From contig NZ_WJII01000007.1 in the NCBI RefSeq assembly GCF_009649635.1, positions 96,659-160,658 on the forward strand: 64,000 nucleotides of DNA, written 5' to 3'. The notes under the pieces are model-generated. The model was given only the letters and a program-made list of their open reading frames with translations, made no database searches and was not told where the DNA came from. Positions 25,750 to 35,634 of this stretch are shown here, one piece after another (the stretch's first letter is position 1; every line of letters begins with the position of its first letter). The position numbers were made by a program, and so were the translations under genes. This DNA is from Microbacterium sp. SYP-A9085. Its GTDB lineage: Bacteria > Actinomycetota > Actinomycetes > Actinomycetales > Microbacteriaceae.

Positions 25750-27390
25750 ATGGCGGAGCCGACTGCGCACTCCGGGCCGCTGGCGCCCGACCGCACACGC
25801 GACCGCACCGCGCTGCTGAATCAGCTCATGCTGGGCGGTGTCGTGCTCATCCTCACGGTGTTCGTGGCCAGCACTTCGTTCCCGGGCGATCTCGGGCTCT
25901 TCTTCGTTGGTGTGCTGACCGTCTTCCTGGTCACGGCCCTGACGCTCATCGTCCCGTGGAACTCATTGCCCCTGGGGTGGATGGCGGTGGTGCCCGGCGT
26001 CGACCTCGCAGCGATCTTCATCATGCGCATGTCCAGCCCGTCGTCGGGCTTCGGGCTGCTGTGGATCTTCCCCGTGATCTGGCTTGCCACGACGTTCGGC
26101 ATGCGGGGGCTGATCGCCGGCGCCCTCGCGACGGTGATGCTGTTCGCAGCGGTGGTGTGGCTGGATCCGGAGCACCGCGTCGAGTACTCGACGCTGCTGC
26201 TGCCGCTGATAGTGCTCGCGGTGTCGGCGGCCTCGTTCCTCACGGCCCGTCAGTCGGCCGCGCAGCGCCACCTGCTCGACAAGCAGGCGCAGGTGCTCGC
26301 CGCCGCGCTGGAGCGCACCCGCCGGCAGGAGCAGGAGGTCACCGAGGTGCTGGATGCCGTCGATTTCGGGGTCGTCCGCATCGACGCCGACGGCAGCACC
26401 GCCGTCACGAACGAGGCGCACGGGCGACTGCAGCGTCCCGTCGGCGGACCGGACGAGCCGGTCGCCGCCTACCAGGACAACGGGACGACGCCGCTGCCGC
26501 TGGAGGAGTCGCCGCTGCAGCGCGCGCTGCGCGGTGAGGCGTTCAACGGGCAGCTCGTCTGGTACGGCGACCCGTCCGGGCCGCGGCAGGTGCTCAGCGT
26601 CACCGCCCGCCGGCTCACCGACACTGCAGGCAAGGACCGGGGCGCCGTCGTGATCTCGCGCGACGTCACCCCCGAGATCGCCGCGCTGCAGGCGCGCGAC
26701 GAGCTCGTGGCATCCGTGTCGCACGAGCTGCGCACCCCGCTCACCTCGATCCTCGGCTACCTCGATCTCGTCCTCGACGACGAATCCGTCCCCGCCGACG
26801 CACGCCGCAAGCTCGAGATCGCCGAGCGCAACGCGGAGCGACTGCTCGCCATCGTCGCCGACGTCCTCGCCGCGTCCCGCCGCCCGCACGCGGTCACCGC
26901 GCAGTTGCCGATCCAGCCCGTCGACGCCGACATCCGCCCCGTTGTGCAGGCGGCGGTCGAGTCGATGCTGCCGCGCGCCGCCGAGCGCAACGTGAGCATC
27001 GACGACACCGGTGTGCCCTCCCTGATAGCCCACGTCGATCCGCAGCGCATCCGGCAGGTGCTGGACAACCTGCTCGCGAACGCCGTGAAGTACAACGTGG
27101 AGGGGGGCCAGATCGCGATCACGGCCGCCGCGGACGGGGACGACGTGCTGATCGCCGTCCGTGACACCGGCGTCGGCCTGGAGGACACCGACCAGTTGCG
27201 TCTTTTCCAGCGGTTCTACCGCGGCAATGCGGTGCGCGCGTCGGGCATGGCGGGGACCGGGCTCGGGCTCGCGATAAGCCGAGAGATAGCGCGGGCGCAC
27301 GGCGGCGACATCACAGTGACCACAGGGGAGTCGGGCGTGGGATCCATATTCACCGTCCGGGTGCCCGGCGCGAGGGAGGCGGCAACTTGA
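25750..27390 (+). CDS. Membrane sensor histidine kinase with PAS-like domain
   Basis: 546 residues: about six membrane helices in the first 165 residues, a linker coiled coil, a PAS-like region (~195-315), HisKA with His325 in ASVSHELRTPLTSILGYLDL, and HATPase with NLLANAVKYN, DTGVGLED and GTGLGLAIS. ATG 25750 is 6 nt after TACGTT (25738-25743), suggesting a leaderless start. The stop overlaps the TTG of the next gene. The only unpaired response regulator nearby is the OmpR-type one encoded convergently at 28497-29243, its likely partner. Confidence 0.93.
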   Translation: MAEPTAHSGPLAPDRTRDRTALLNQLMLGGVVLILTVFVASTSFPGDLGLFFVGVLTVFLVTALTLIVPWNSLPLGWMAVVPGVDLAAIFIMRMSSPSSGFGLLWIFPVIWLATTFGMRGLIAGALATVMLFAAVVWLDPEHRVEYSTLLLPLIVLAVSAASFLTARQSAAQRHLLDKQAQVLAAALERTRRQEQEVTEVLDAVDFGVVRIDADGSTAVTNEAHGRLQRPVGGPDEPVAAYQDNGTTPLPLEESPLQRALRGEAFNGQLVWYGDPSGPRQVLSVTARRLTDTAGKDRGAVVISRDVTPEIAALQARDELVASVSHELRTPLTSILGYLDLVLDDESVPADARRKLEIAERNAERLLAIVADVLAASRRPHAVTAQLPIQPVDADIRPVVQAAVESMLPRAAERNVSIDDTGVPSLIAHVDPQRIRQVLDNLLANAVKYNVEGGQIAITAAADGDDVLIAVRDTGVGLEDTDQLRLFQRFYRGNAVRASGMAGTGLGLAISREIARAHGGDITVTTGESGVGSIFTVRVPGAREAAT

Positions 27391-28556
27391 ACCTGGATCT
27401 GCTGTCGCTGCAGGTCATGACCGCCCTGGTCGTGATCGTCAGCGGAGTCATCTACATCATCGGCACCGTCATCCGCCGGGATGAAGGGTCCAGCCGGCTC
27501 TGGTCGGTCGCCTTCCTGTCCGGCACGGTGTGCGTGATCGCCTACCTCATCTGGGCCGCGGACCGGCACGCGTGGTGGGCGATCGCCGTCGGCAACGCCA
27601 CGTTCGTCGGCGTGACCGGCGCGCTCTGGCTCGGATGCCGGGCGTACAACGGGCGCCGGATGCGCTGGTCCGCCGTGCTGAGCGTCACCGGCATCGTCGC
27701 GGCGTTCGTCGGTGTGATCGCGCAGGGACCGGACGGGGGCGATTGGGCCGGCGCCGTGGCGATGTTCCTCGCGCTGGCCGTGTTCGGTGCGGTCGGGTGC
27801 GTCGAGTGCCTGCGTGGCGAGTTGTTCGCCACCCGGACGGCTTGGGCGCTGGCGATAGTGCTGGGGCTGCAGTGCGTCTACTTCACGGTCCGCACCGTCG
27901 GCTTCGTCGTCTGGGGCCCGGAATCGGCGGTGTTCCAGGCATGGTTGGGCACTATCCCCATGAGCTTCCTGGTCGTGACGTTCACGATCGTGACCCTGGT
28001 CGCCACCTCGGTGCTGCGCGCGGGCCGGACGCAGGTGCGCGGCGTCGAGGCCATCGTCCGCAACACCGGTGTCGACGTCGGCGTGATGGCGTTCGAGAGC
28101 TTCACCGCCGCCGCGCGCAGCGTGCTGACCCGGGCCCAGTGGCGTCACGAGCTTGTCGCCGTGTTCGCCGTGCGCATCGACGACCTCGACCAGATCTCAA
28201 CGGCCTTCGGCAGCGAAGTCGCCCGCGGCGTCGCAGAGACCTGGCGTTCCGGCGTGCGCCGGCACGCTCCTGCCGCGGCGCGGATCGGGCAGGACGGAGT
28301 GAACGGCCTCGTCGCGGTGACCGTCGTCGCCACCGCCGCCGAGGCGCGCACCGTCGCGACGCGGATCGCCCAGGGTGTGTTCGAGGAGCTGCGTGCGGTG
28401 CCGGGGTCCGTCATCCCTGATGTGGGCGTGGGACTTGCCCTCAGCGACACGCTGGGCAGCGACCTGGAGACCCTGATGGCGGCCGCCCGTGCCGATTCAG
28501 CCGGCCGTGAGCCGGTAGCCCACGCCGCGGACGGTCTCGATCCATCGCGGCCGTGA
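27387..28556 (+). CDS. Membrane protein with degenerate GGDEF domain
   Basis: 389 residues: seven hydrophobic segments in the first 210 residues, then a C-terminal domain with the secondary-structure pattern of GGDEF diguanylate cyclases (AVRIDDLDQISTAFG, then RIGQDGVNGLVAV). At the active site GGDEF is replaced by GQDGV (301-305), so cyclase activity is unlikely; it may bind nucleotide or act as a signalling scaffold. Start is TTG at 27387, sharing bases with the kinase stop (TTGA). Its last 60 bp overlap the convergent regulator gene. Confidence 0.8.
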   Translation: MNLDLLSLQVMTALVVIVSGVIYIIGTVIRRDEGSSRLWSVAFLSGTVCVIAYLIWAADRHAWWAIAVGNATFVGVTGALWLGCRAYNGRRMRWSAVLSVTGIVAAFVGVIAQGPDGGDWAGAVAMFLALAVFGAVGCVECLRGELFATRTAWALAIVLGLQCVYFTVRTVGFVVWGPESAVFQAWLGTIPMSFLVVTFTIVTLVATSVLRAGRTQVRGVEAIVRNTGVDVGVMAFESFTAAARSVLTRAQWRHELVAVFAVRIDDLDQISTAFGSEVARGVAETWRSGVRRHAPAAARIGQDGVNGLVAVTVVATAAEARTVATRIAQGVFEELRAVPGSVIPDVGVGLALSDTLGSDLETLMAAARADSAGREPVAHAADGLDPSRP

Positions 28557-29243
28557 CGCCGTGTCGCCGAGTTTGCGGCGCAGGTTCGCGATGTGGACCT
28601 CGATGGCGCGCGCGTCGCTGTCGCTGACGAACTCGGCGCCCGTGTACCGGCCCCCGCGCAGCGTCAGCGTGAGCTCGCTCTTGCCGAGCACCCGGCGGCC
28701 GTGCGCCAGCAGCTCCGCGAGGATGTCGAACTCGGTGCGGGTCAGGTCGAGGTCGACGCCGTCGGCGCTGGCCATCCGCATCTGCGGGTGCAGGCGCAGG
28801 CCGCGGTGCTCCAGCCACCCCGCTCCGTCCTCCGGCGCGGGATCCTCTGCGCCGGCTGGGGCGAGCACGTGCGACCGCGGCCGGCGCAGCATGGCGTCGA
28901 TCCGCGCCCGCAGCTCGCGCGGCCGGAACGGCTTCGCGAGGTAGTCGTCGGCGCCGGCCTCCAGCCCCTGGAGCGCGTCGATCTCCTCGGTGCGGGCGGT
29001 CAGGATCACCAGATACGTCGAGCTGACGGCGCGGATCCGGCGTGCCGTCTCGAACCCGTCCATCCCCGGCATGTTCACGTCGAGGGTCGTCACGAGGGGA
29101 TCGGTATCGGCGATCAGCTGCAGCCCCTCGGCGCCGGTGGCCGCGGTGCGCACCGCGAATCCTGCCTGCTCGAGCACGGCCGCCAGGAGCGAGCGGATGT
29201 CCTGCTCGTCCTCGATGACGACGGCGGTACGGGATTCGTGCAC
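28497..29243 (-). CDS. OmpR/PhoB-type response regulator
   Basis: 248 residues: receiver (~5-120) with EDE acidic pocket, Asp55 in TLDVNMPGMDG, Thr in VILTARTEE and Lys in YLAKPFRP. A winged-helix DNA-binding domain follows (LDLTRTEFDILAELLAHGRR, then IEVHIANLRRKLGD and VRGVGYRL). GTG 29243 is supported by GGAGG 6 nt upstream. It is transcribed towards the kinase/GGDEF operon with a 60-bp overlap of the 3' ends, so the presumed pair cannot be one transcript. Confidence 0.94.
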   Translation of the reverse strand: MHESRTAVVIEDEQDIRSLLAAVLEQAGFAVRTAATGAEGLQLIADTDPLVTTLDVNMPGMDGFETARRIRAVSSTYLVILTARTEEIDALQGLEAGADDYLAKPFRPRELRARIDAMLRRPRSHVLAPAGAEDPAPEDGAGWLEHRGLRLHPQMRMASADGVDLDLTRTEFDILAELLAHGRRVLGKSELTLTLRGGRYTGAEFVSDSDARAIEVHIANLRRKLGDTASRPRWIETVRGVGYRLTAG

Positions 29244-29349
29244 AGATGACCTCCGGGGTCGGCGGATGGCGTCACGGGAGGCGGCCGCTCCCCTCGACCT
29301 GCGGTCAGGATACCCCACGCGTCGCGTCGGCCGTGGCATCCTCGGAAGC

Positions 29350-30000
29350 ATGTCCCTGATAGCACTGACCGGCGGGATCGCCTCCGGGAAGTCCACCATC
29401 GCGCGTCGGCTCGCCATGCACGGCGCCGTGATCGTGGACGCGGACGCCCTCGTCCGCGAGGTGCAGCAGCCCGGGTCCCCGGTGCTCGCGCAGATCGCCG
29501 CCGCGTTCGGCGCGGGGATGTTGCGGGCGGACGGGACGCTGGACCGTGCGGCCCTGGGGGCGCACGTGTTCGGCCATCCCGACCGGCTGCAGCGGCTGAA
29601 CGCGATCGTGCATCCCGCCGTCGTCGCCGAGTCGCAGCGTCGCTTCGCGGCCGCCTTCGCCGCGGACCCCGCCGCCGTCGTGGTCTACGACGTGCCGCTG
29701 CTGGTCGAGGCCCGCGGCACCGGCGGCTGGGACCTCGTCGTCGTCGCCCACGCCCCGGCCGACGTGCGCACGCAGCGCCTGATCGACCTGCGGGGAATGG
29801 CCCCGGACGAGGCGCGCACGCGGATCGGCGCGCAGGCGACGGACGCGCAGCGGCTGGCGATAGCGGATGTCGTGATCGACACCGCCGGGACCATCGCGCA
29901 CACCGAGGAGCAGGTGGATGCGCTGTGGGACCGGATCGCCGGGCAGCGGCATCCCGACCCGGAGCCCGCACCCCGCCGCGATGTCGGGGACCCGACGTAG
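29350..30000 (+). CDS. coaE: Dephospho-CoA kinase
   Basis: Final step of coenzyme A synthesis, ATP-dependent phosphorylation of the 3'-hydroxyl of dephospho-CoA. The 216 residues contain the P-loop LTGGIASGKSTIARRL at the N-terminus, then VDADALVREVQQPG, the lid region with HPAVVAESQRRF, and VYDVPLLVE. ATG 29350 matches the family N-terminus MSLIALTGG. Its stop codon TAG forms part of the TAGCCT box that precedes uvrB. The adjacency coaE-uvrB is common in actinobacteria. Confidence 0.96.
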   Translation: MSLIALTGGIASGKSTIARRLAMHGAVIVDADALVREVQQPGSPVLAQIAAAFGAGMLRADGTLDRAALGAHVFGHPDRLQRLNAIVHPAVVAESQRRFAAAFAADPAAVVVYDVPLLVEARGTGGWDLVVVAHAPADVRTQRLIDLRGMAPDEARTRIGAQATDAQRLAIADVVIDTAGTIAHTEEQVDALWDRIAGQRHPDPEPAPRRDVGDPT

Positions 30001-30009
30001 CCTGGAGGG

Positions 30010-32088
30010 ATGCAGACCACCCGATCCGTCCGGCCGTTCGAGGTCGTCAGCGACTATCGGCCGAGCGGCGACCAGCCGCAGGCGATCGAGCAGCTCGCCG
30101 CGCGCATCAACGCGGGCGAGACGGATGTCGTCCTGCTCGGCGCGACCGGGACCGGCAAGTCGGCCACCACGGCGTGGCTGGTCGAGAAGGTGCAGCGCCC
30201 CACGCTCGTGCTCGCCCACAACAAGACGCTCGCCGCGCAACTGGCCAACGAGTTCCGCGATCTGCTGCCGCACAACGCCGTCGAGTACTTCGTCAGCTAC
30301 TACGACTACTACCAGCCCGAGGCGTACGTGCCGCAGACGGACACGTTCATCGAGAAGGACTCGTCCATCAACGCGGAGGTGGAGCGGCTCCGGCACTCCA
30401 CGACGAACTCGCTGCTGAGCCGGCGCGACGTCGTCGTGGTGAGCACCGTCTCGTGCATCTACGGACTGGGCGCCCCCGAGGAGTACCTGCGCGCGATGGT
30501 GGCCCTGCAGGTGGGGGAGAGGTACGACCGCGATGCCCTGATCAGGCAGTTCATCTCGATGCAGTACAACCGCAACGACGTGGACTTCTCCCGCGGCAAC
30601 TTCCGCGTCCGCGGCGACACCATCGAGATCATCCCCGTGTACGAGGAGTATGCGATCCGGATCGAGCTGTTCGGTGACGAGATCGAGGCGCTGTACATGC
30701 TGCATCCGCTCACCGGCGACATAGTGCGCAAGCTCGACTCGGTGCCGATCTTCCCGGCATCCCACTACGTGGCCGGCGCGGACGTCGTGCAGCGGGCCAT
30801 CGGCACCATCGAAGACGAGCTGGCGTCGCGGCTGGGCGAACTGGAGCGGCAGGGCAAGCTGCTGGAGGCGCAGCGCCTGCGGATGCGCACGACGTTCGAC
30901 CTGGAGATGCTGCAGCAGCTCGGGTTCTGCTCCGGCATCGAGAACTACTCGCGGCACCTCGACGGCCGGGAGCCGGGCGAGCCACCGCACACGCTGCTGG
31001 ACTTCTTCCCCGACGACTTCCTGCTCGTGATCGACGAATCGCACGTCACGGTGCCGCAGGTCGGCGCCATGTACGAGGGAGACGCCTCGCGCAAGCGCAC
31101 GCTCGTGGAGCACGGGTTCCGGCTGCCCAGCGCCTTGGACAACCGTCCGCTGCGGTGGGACGAGTTCAAGAACAGGATCGGGCAGACCGTGTACCTGTCC
31201 GCCACCCCGGGCCGGTACGAGATGGGGATCGCCGACGGCATCGTGGAGCAGATCATCCGCCCCACCGGCCTTGTCGACCCGCAGATCGTCGTCAAGCCGT
31301 CCAAGGGACAGATCGACGACCTACTCGAGGAGATCCGCGTGCGCGCGGAGCGCGACGAACGGGTCCTCGTGACGACGCTCACGAAGAAGATGGCCGAGGA
31401 GCTCACCGACTTCCTCGCCGAGCACGGCGTGCGGGTGCGCTACCTGCACTCCGACGTCGACACGCTGCGGCGCGTGGAGCTGCTCACCGAGCTGCGCGCG
31501 GGCGTGTACGACGTGCTCGTGGGGATCAACCTGCTGCGGGAGGGCCTGGACCTCCCGGAGGTCTCCCTGGTGTCGATCCTCGACGCCGACAAGGAGGGGT
31601 TCCTGCGCAGCGGCACCTCGCTGATCCAGACGATAGGCCGCGCCGCCCGCAACGTGTCCGGCCAGGTGCACATGTACGCCGACAACATGACCGACTCGAT
31701 GCGCAAGGCCATCGACGAGACCGACCGGCGGCGCGAGAAGCAGATAGCGTACAACGTTGCGAACGGCATCGATCCGCAGCCGCTGCGCAAGCGCATCGCC
31801 GACATCACCGAGGTACTGGCCCGCGAGGGCGCCGATACCGCGGCGATGATGTCGAAGCGGGATGCCGCCCGGTCCAAGAGCGGGAAGGGAAAGAGCCCCA
31901 CACCCCGCCTGCGTCAGGGCATCGCCGCTGAGGGGGCGCAGCAGCTGGAGGACACCATCGGCGACCTCACCGGGCAGATGCTGGCGGCGGCCGGGGAGCT
32001 GAAGTTCGAGCTCGCCGCGCGGCTGCGCGACGAGGTGCAGGACCTGAAGAAGGAGCTGCGGGCGATGGAGAAGGCCGGGCACGCCTGA
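30010..32088 (+). CDS. uvrB: Excinuclease ABC subunit B
   Basis: DNA-damage verification helicase of nucleotide-excision repair. The 692 residues contain Walker [14 protein letters not shown], the damage-probing beta-hairpin ([20 protein letters not shown]), VSCIYGLG, the DEAD-like IDESH box, helicase motif VI (TIGRAARN) and the C-terminal UVR coiled coil. TAGCCT is 6 nt before ATG 30010, so the message may be leaderless although coaE is only 9 nt upstream. I looked for an actinobacterial LexA box and saw none. uvrA and uvrC are 4-7 kb downstream. Confidence 0.98.
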   Translation: MQTTRSVRPFEVVSDYRPSGDQPQAIEQLAARINAGETDVVLLGATGTGKSATTAWLVEKVQRPTLVLAHNKTLAAQLANEFRDLLPHNAVEYFVSYYDYYQPEAYVPQTDTFIEKDSSINAEVERLRHSTTNSLLSRRDVVVVSTVSCIYGLGAPEEYLRAMVALQVGERYDRDALIRQFISMQYNRNDVDFSRGNFRVRGDTIEIIPVYEEYAIRIELFGDEIEALYMLHPLTGDIVRKLDSVPIFPASHYVAGADVVQRAIGTIEDELASRLGELERQGKLLEAQRLRMRTTFDLEMLQQLGFCSGIENYSRHLDGREPGEPPHTLLDFFPDDFLLVIDESHVTVPQVGAMYEGDASRKRTLVEHGFRLPSALDNRPLRWDEFKNRIGQTVYLSATPGRYEMGIADGIVEQIIRPTGLVDPQIVVKPSKGQIDDLLEEIRVRAERDERVLVTTLTKKMAEELTDFLAEHGVRVRYLHSDVDTLRRVELLTELRAGVYDVLVGINLLREGLDLPEVSLVSILDADKEGFLRSGTSLIQTIGRAARNVSGQVHMYADNMTDSMRKAIDETDRRREKQIAYNVANGIDPQPLRKRIADITEVLAREGADTAAMMSKRDAARSKSGKGKSPTPRLRQGIAAEGAQQLEDTIGDLTGQMLAAAGELKFELAARLRDEVQDLKKELRAMEKAGHA

Positions 32089-32114
32089 GCGGACGCGTCG
32101 GGTAGCGTGAGCGT

Positions 32115-32843
32115 GTGTCGAACGGGAACGGCCGCGGTCTGCTCATCGGCGCCGTCGTGGCCGCCGGCGTCGTCGCGATCCTGGGCGTCCTAATGGTGGG
32201 TCCCCTCCCGGTCGGCGCTCCGCGGTGGACTCCGGGGCCGCTGCAGCGGCCGACGATGCCTCCGCAGCCGACATCCGTCGCGACGCTTCCGGCGTTCGAA
32301 GGCCCCGCGGTCGCATCCGCCGTCGTCCGCGTGATCCTCACCGTGCTGTTCGCGCTGGCCGTCGCGCTCCTGGTGGCCGTCGTCGCCGCGATGATCGTGC
32401 GCCGTATCCGCGACCGTCGCCGCCGGGTGCGCGCACATGCCGGCCGCGCACCGGCCGTCGGCGTCAGCGGCGTCGCGGATACCGCTGTCGCCGCACCCGC
32501 CGTGCGCCGCGGGATCGCCCGCGCCCTGGAAATCCTCGACGAGGATCGCCCGCCGGACGATGCCATCGTCGCGGCCTGGCTGGGCCTGGAGGACACGGCT
32601 CGGCAGGCGGGGGCGCGTCGGGCACCGTCGGAGACGCCCGCCGAGTACGCGGCGCGCATCATCCGCCGCTTCGAGACGAACAGGTCGGCCACCGACATCC
32701 TGCTGCGCCTCTACGAGGACGTCCGCTTCGGCGGACGCCACGCCGACGCAGGTTCCGTGCGCACGGCCCGCGAGTGCCTCGTGCATCTGCAGCGGTCCTG
32801 GCACGACACCGCGGAGGCCGGGCGTCCGGGGGGCCGGCCGTGA
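32115..32843 (+). CDS. Membrane protein with DUF4129-like C-terminus
   Basis: 242 residues: an N-terminal helix (~9-30), a Pro-rich extracellular stretch, a second helix (~68-93), and a cytoplasmic C-terminal domain (RRGIARALEILDEDRPPDDA, then PAEYAARIIRRF and ARECLVHLQRSW) resembling DUF4129. That domain usually travels with MoxR/DUF58/transglutaminase operons. GTG 32115 is 6 nt after TAGCGT, probably the operon's leaderless first start. Its stop overlaps the next start (GTGA). Confidence 0.8.
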   Translation: MSNGNGRGLLIGAVVAAGVVAILGVLMVGPLPVGAPRWTPGPLQRPTMPPQPTSVATLPAFEGPAVASAVVRVILTVLFALAVALLVAVVAAMIVRRIRDRRRRVRAHAGRAPAVGVSGVADTAVAAPAVRRGIARALEILDEDRPPDDAIVAAWLGLEDTARQAGARRAPSETPAEYAARIIRRFETNRSATDILLRLYEDVRFGGRHADAGSVRTARECLVHLQRSWHDTAEAGRPGGRP

Positions 32844-33343
32844 CCGGGGCGCGGACCGCGCCGATAGCGGCGGGTGCCCTGCTCGGCGCGGTCTCCGGCT
32901 TCCTGCTGTGGGTCCTCGGCGTCTCCTGGGCGGTCGCCGTGGCGATAGCCCTGTTCGGGATCGCGGCAGGCATCGCCTGGGCGGGCTTCGCAGGCGGAGA
33001 GACGCCGCTGTTCGCCCGGCTCCCCGCCGACCCGCGGCCGGGCACCCGGTCCGACATGACCCAGGTTGCGTGGTCGCTGCGCGGACGGCATGGAGAGGTC
33101 AGCGACGCCGGCGTCAAGCGCCTGCGCGCGTTCGCCCGCGCGCGGCTCGCGCATCACCGGCTCGACCTCGACGATCCCGGCGACCAGTCGCGGATCCGCG
33201 CACTGCTCGGGGACACCGCCGCCGCAGCGCTGACCCACGGTTCGGTGCGCACCATCGCCGACGTGGAGCGCTGTCTCGACGCGCTCGAGACGCTCGACGC
33301 CGCCGCCGTGCCTGCACGGACGAAGGCCCATCGGAGAGGATGA
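32840..33343 (+). CDS. Two-helix membrane protein, MoxR operon
   Basis: 167 residues, no recognised family. Two adjacent hydrophobic helices (~7-27 and ~31-50) precede a soluble domain of ~110 residues (GTRSDMTQVAWSLRGRHGEV and a Leu-rich helical end). GTG 32840 overlaps the previous stop by 4 nt, showing translational coupling; moxR starts 4 nt after its stop. Only its operon position suggests a role, accessory to the MoxR/DUF58 system at the membrane. Confidence 0.8.
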   Translation: MTGARTAPIAAGALLGAVSGFLLWVLGVSWAVAVAIALFGIAAGIAWAGFAGGETPLFARLPADPRPGTRSDMTQVAWSLRGRHGEVSDAGVKRLRAFARARLAHHRLDLDDPGDQSRIRALLGDTAAAALTHGSVRTIADVERCLDALETLDAAAVPARTKAHRRG

Positions 33344-33346
33344 CGT

Positions 33347-34363
33347 GTGACCGCACCCGAGACCCCCGCCGCGGCGCCCGACGTCGACGCCCTGTCGACC
33401 GCCCGTGTGGGCGAGCTGGCCCGCGCCGTCCTCGACGAGGTCGCCACCGCTGTGGTCGGGCTCGAGGAGCCCCTGGCGCTCGCCTTGGCCGCTATTCTCG
33501 CCGGCGGCCATGTGCTGTTCGAGGATGTGCCGGGGCTCGGCAAGACCCTGGCGGCGCGATCGATTGCGCAGGCGTGCGGTCTTGACTTCCGCCGGCTGCA
33601 GTGCACCCCCGACCTGCTGCCCGCCGACATCACCGGGTCGTACGTCTACGCGCCCGCCGCCGGCACTTTCGAGTTCCGCCCCGGGCCCGTGTTCACCGGT
33701 CTTCTGCTGGCCGACGAGCTGAACCGCACCGCCCCGAAGACCCAGTCGGCGCTGCTGGAGGCGATGGCCGAGGGTCAGGTCACCGTCGAGGGCACGAGCT
33801 TCCCGCTCCCGCAGCCGTTCCACATGATCGCCACCGCGAACCCCATCGAATACGAGGGCACCTACGCGCTGCCGGAGGCGCAGCTGGACCGGTTCCTGGT
33901 GCGGCTGAGCGTCGGCTACCCGGACCGCGACGCGGAGGAGCGGATCCTCACCGGCCGCATCGCGCGCCGCACCGAGACCATCCGGGTGCGGCGGGTGATC
34001 GACGGGACGCAGCTGCGGGCCATGCAGGCCGGCGTCGAGTCCGTGCACGTCGACCGCGACATCCTCCGTTACTGCGTGGACCTCGCCGCCGCCACCCGCT
34101 CCGACCCGTCTGTCGAGGTGGGCGCCTCCCCGCGCGGGTCGCAGGCGCTCATGCTCGTCGGCCGCGCCCGCGCCGTGATCGACGGGCGCGACTACGTGAC
34201 GCCCGACGACGTGAAACGGGTGGCGGTGCCGGTGCTCGCGCACCGGCTCTCGCTCACGCCGGGCGCGTGGGCGGCGGGAACCGACCCGGTGCGCGTCGTC
34301 CAGGCGGTGGTCGAGGCCGTCCCGGGCCCGCCGAGCGTGCCCCGGTCCGCGGCGAGGGCGTGA
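33347..34363 (+). CDS. MoxR family AAA+ ATPase
   Basis: 338-residue AAA+ chaperone. Walker A is VPGLGKTLAA, then the MoxR-specific CTPDLLPADITGSYVY, Walker B LLADELNRTAPKTQSALLEA, and the sensor region ATANPIEYEGTYALPEAQLD. The arginine-finger and lid domain ends with the standard YVTPDDVKRVAVPVLAHRL. MoxR proteins remodel or activate partner proteins carrying VWA/DUF58 domains; here the partner is the next gene. Starts at GTG 33347; the stop overlaps ATG of the DUF58 gene. Confidence 0.95.
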   Translation: MTAPETPAAAPDVDALSTARVGELARAVLDEVATAVVGLEEPLALALAAILAGGHVLFEDVPGLGKTLAARSIAQACGLDFRRLQCTPDLLPADITGSYVYAPAAGTFEFRPGPVFTGLLLADELNRTAPKTQSALLEAMAEGQVTVEGTSFPLPQPFHMIATANPIEYEGTYALPEAQLDRFLVRLSVGYPDRDAEERILTGRIARRTETIRVRRVIDGTQLRAMQAGVESVHVDRDILRYCVDLAAATRSDPSVEVGASPRGSQALMLVGRARAVIDGRDYVTPDDVKRVAVPVLAHRLSLTPGAWAAGTDPVRVVQAVVEAVPGPPSVPRSAARA

Positions 34364-35634
34364 TGACGAGGGTGCTGACGCCCGCCCCGATGGGCGGGAT
34401 CGGCGCGGGCATCCTCCTTCTCGGCGCCGCCCTCGCGTTCGGCCGCGTTGAGCTCGCCGTCACCGGCGTGGTCCTGCTCGTCGCCGTCGCGGCGGCGTTG
34501 CCCGGCGGCGCGGCGGCGGAGCCGGTGCTCACCGCGGAACGCGGCGGGGGGGAGCCGGTGCCCGACGGATCCGTGCGGATCCCGGTCACCCTGACGGTGG
34601 ATGCCGCCGACGCGGAGACGATCCTCGTCACGACGACGCAGCTGCAGCATCGCGTGCGCCGGGTGGCCGTCTCCGGGCCGGTGGCGCGGATCCCGATGGG
34701 CATCCGAAGCCCGCATACCGGCGACCAGGAGCTGCTCGCCGCGGACGCGACAGCGATCGGCCCCGACGGGGCGTGGACGGCGCCGGCACCGGACCGCACG
34801 AGGCTGACGGCGCGGCTGCAGCCGCGCGCTGTAGCACTGCCGTTCCTGCCGCTGTCGCGCGACCCGGCCGGGCTCACCGGCGCCCACGACGCCGCTCGGC
34901 CCGGCGACGGCGGCGAGTTCCGCGACATCCACCCGTTCGCGCCGGGGGACCGGCTGCAGCGCATCGACTGGAAGGCGACGGCGCGGCTCGCCCGGCGGCC
35001 CGGGGACCTGTTCGTGCGTCGCGCTTTCGCGACCTCCGACCTCGACGTGGCGCTGATCCTCGACGACCGCGACGACGTCACCGGCCGGGTGGGCGACTGG
35101 GCGCGGGGCGACCGCGCGCTGGGGCTGCCGGGGTCGATGGACGTGGCCCGCGAGGCGGCGTGGTCGCTGGCGTGCGGGTACCTCGACGTCGGCGACCAGG
35201 TGGCGTTCCAGCTGCTCTCCCGCCCCAGCACCGCCGTGCGCCGGGGATCCGGTGCGCGGCACCGGGAGCGGCTGCGCGCCGCCATCGCCGGCGCGTCGCC
35301 GCAGCCGCGTCTGACCCGCACCCGCACCCCGCTCGTGGCCCGGGGCGCACTCATCATCCTGCTGTCGACGTTCCTCGACGACGAGACGGTGCGCCTGGCC
35401 GGCGTGTGGCGCGCCGCCGGGCATCGGGTGCTGGCCGTGGACACGCTGCCGCAGCTGCGGACCGAGCGGCTGCGGCGCGAGGAGATGGCAGCCTCGCGCA
35501 TGGTCCTCGGGCTGCGGGCGGACAGGCTGCGCGACCTCGCCGCGATGGGCGCCGACGTCCTCGTGTGGGACGGGGATGCCGGGAGCCGGGCCGCCGCGCT
35601 GCGCGGCATCTCGGGACCGAGGCGGCGGCGATGA
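34363..35634 (+). CDS. DUF58 domain protein (VWA-like)
   Basis: 423 residues: two N-terminal membrane helices (~9-45), a beta-rich extracytoplasmic-looking segment, then the DUF58 signature GDGGEFRDIHPFAPGD with DRLQRIDWKATARL and a VWA-like domain (DLDVALILDDRDDV). Role unknown; in characterised relatives DUF58 proteins work with a MoxR ATPase. ATG 34363 shares bases with the moxR stop (TGATG); GTG one codon upstream is an alternative. Next gene overlaps by ATGA. Confidence 0.9.
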   Translation: MTRVLTPAPMGGIGAGILLLGAALAFGRVELAVTGVVLLVAVAAALPGGAAAEPVLTAERGGGEPVPDGSVRIPVTLTVDAADAETILVTTTQLQHRVRRVAVSGPVARIPMGIRSPHTGDQELLAADATAIGPDGAWTAPAPDRTRLTARLQPRAVALPFLPLSRDPAGLTGAHDAARPGDGGEFRDIHPFAPGDRLQRIDWKATARLARRPGDLFVRRAFATSDLDVALILDDRDDVTGRVGDWARGDRALGLPGSMDVAREAAWSLACGYLDVGDQVAFQLLSRPSTAVRRGSGARHRERLRAAIAGASPQPRLTRTRTPLVARGALIILLSTFLDDETVRLAGVWRAAGHRVLAVDTLPQLRTERLRREEMAASRMVLGLRADRLRDLAAMGADVLVWDGDAGSRAAALRGISGPRRRR

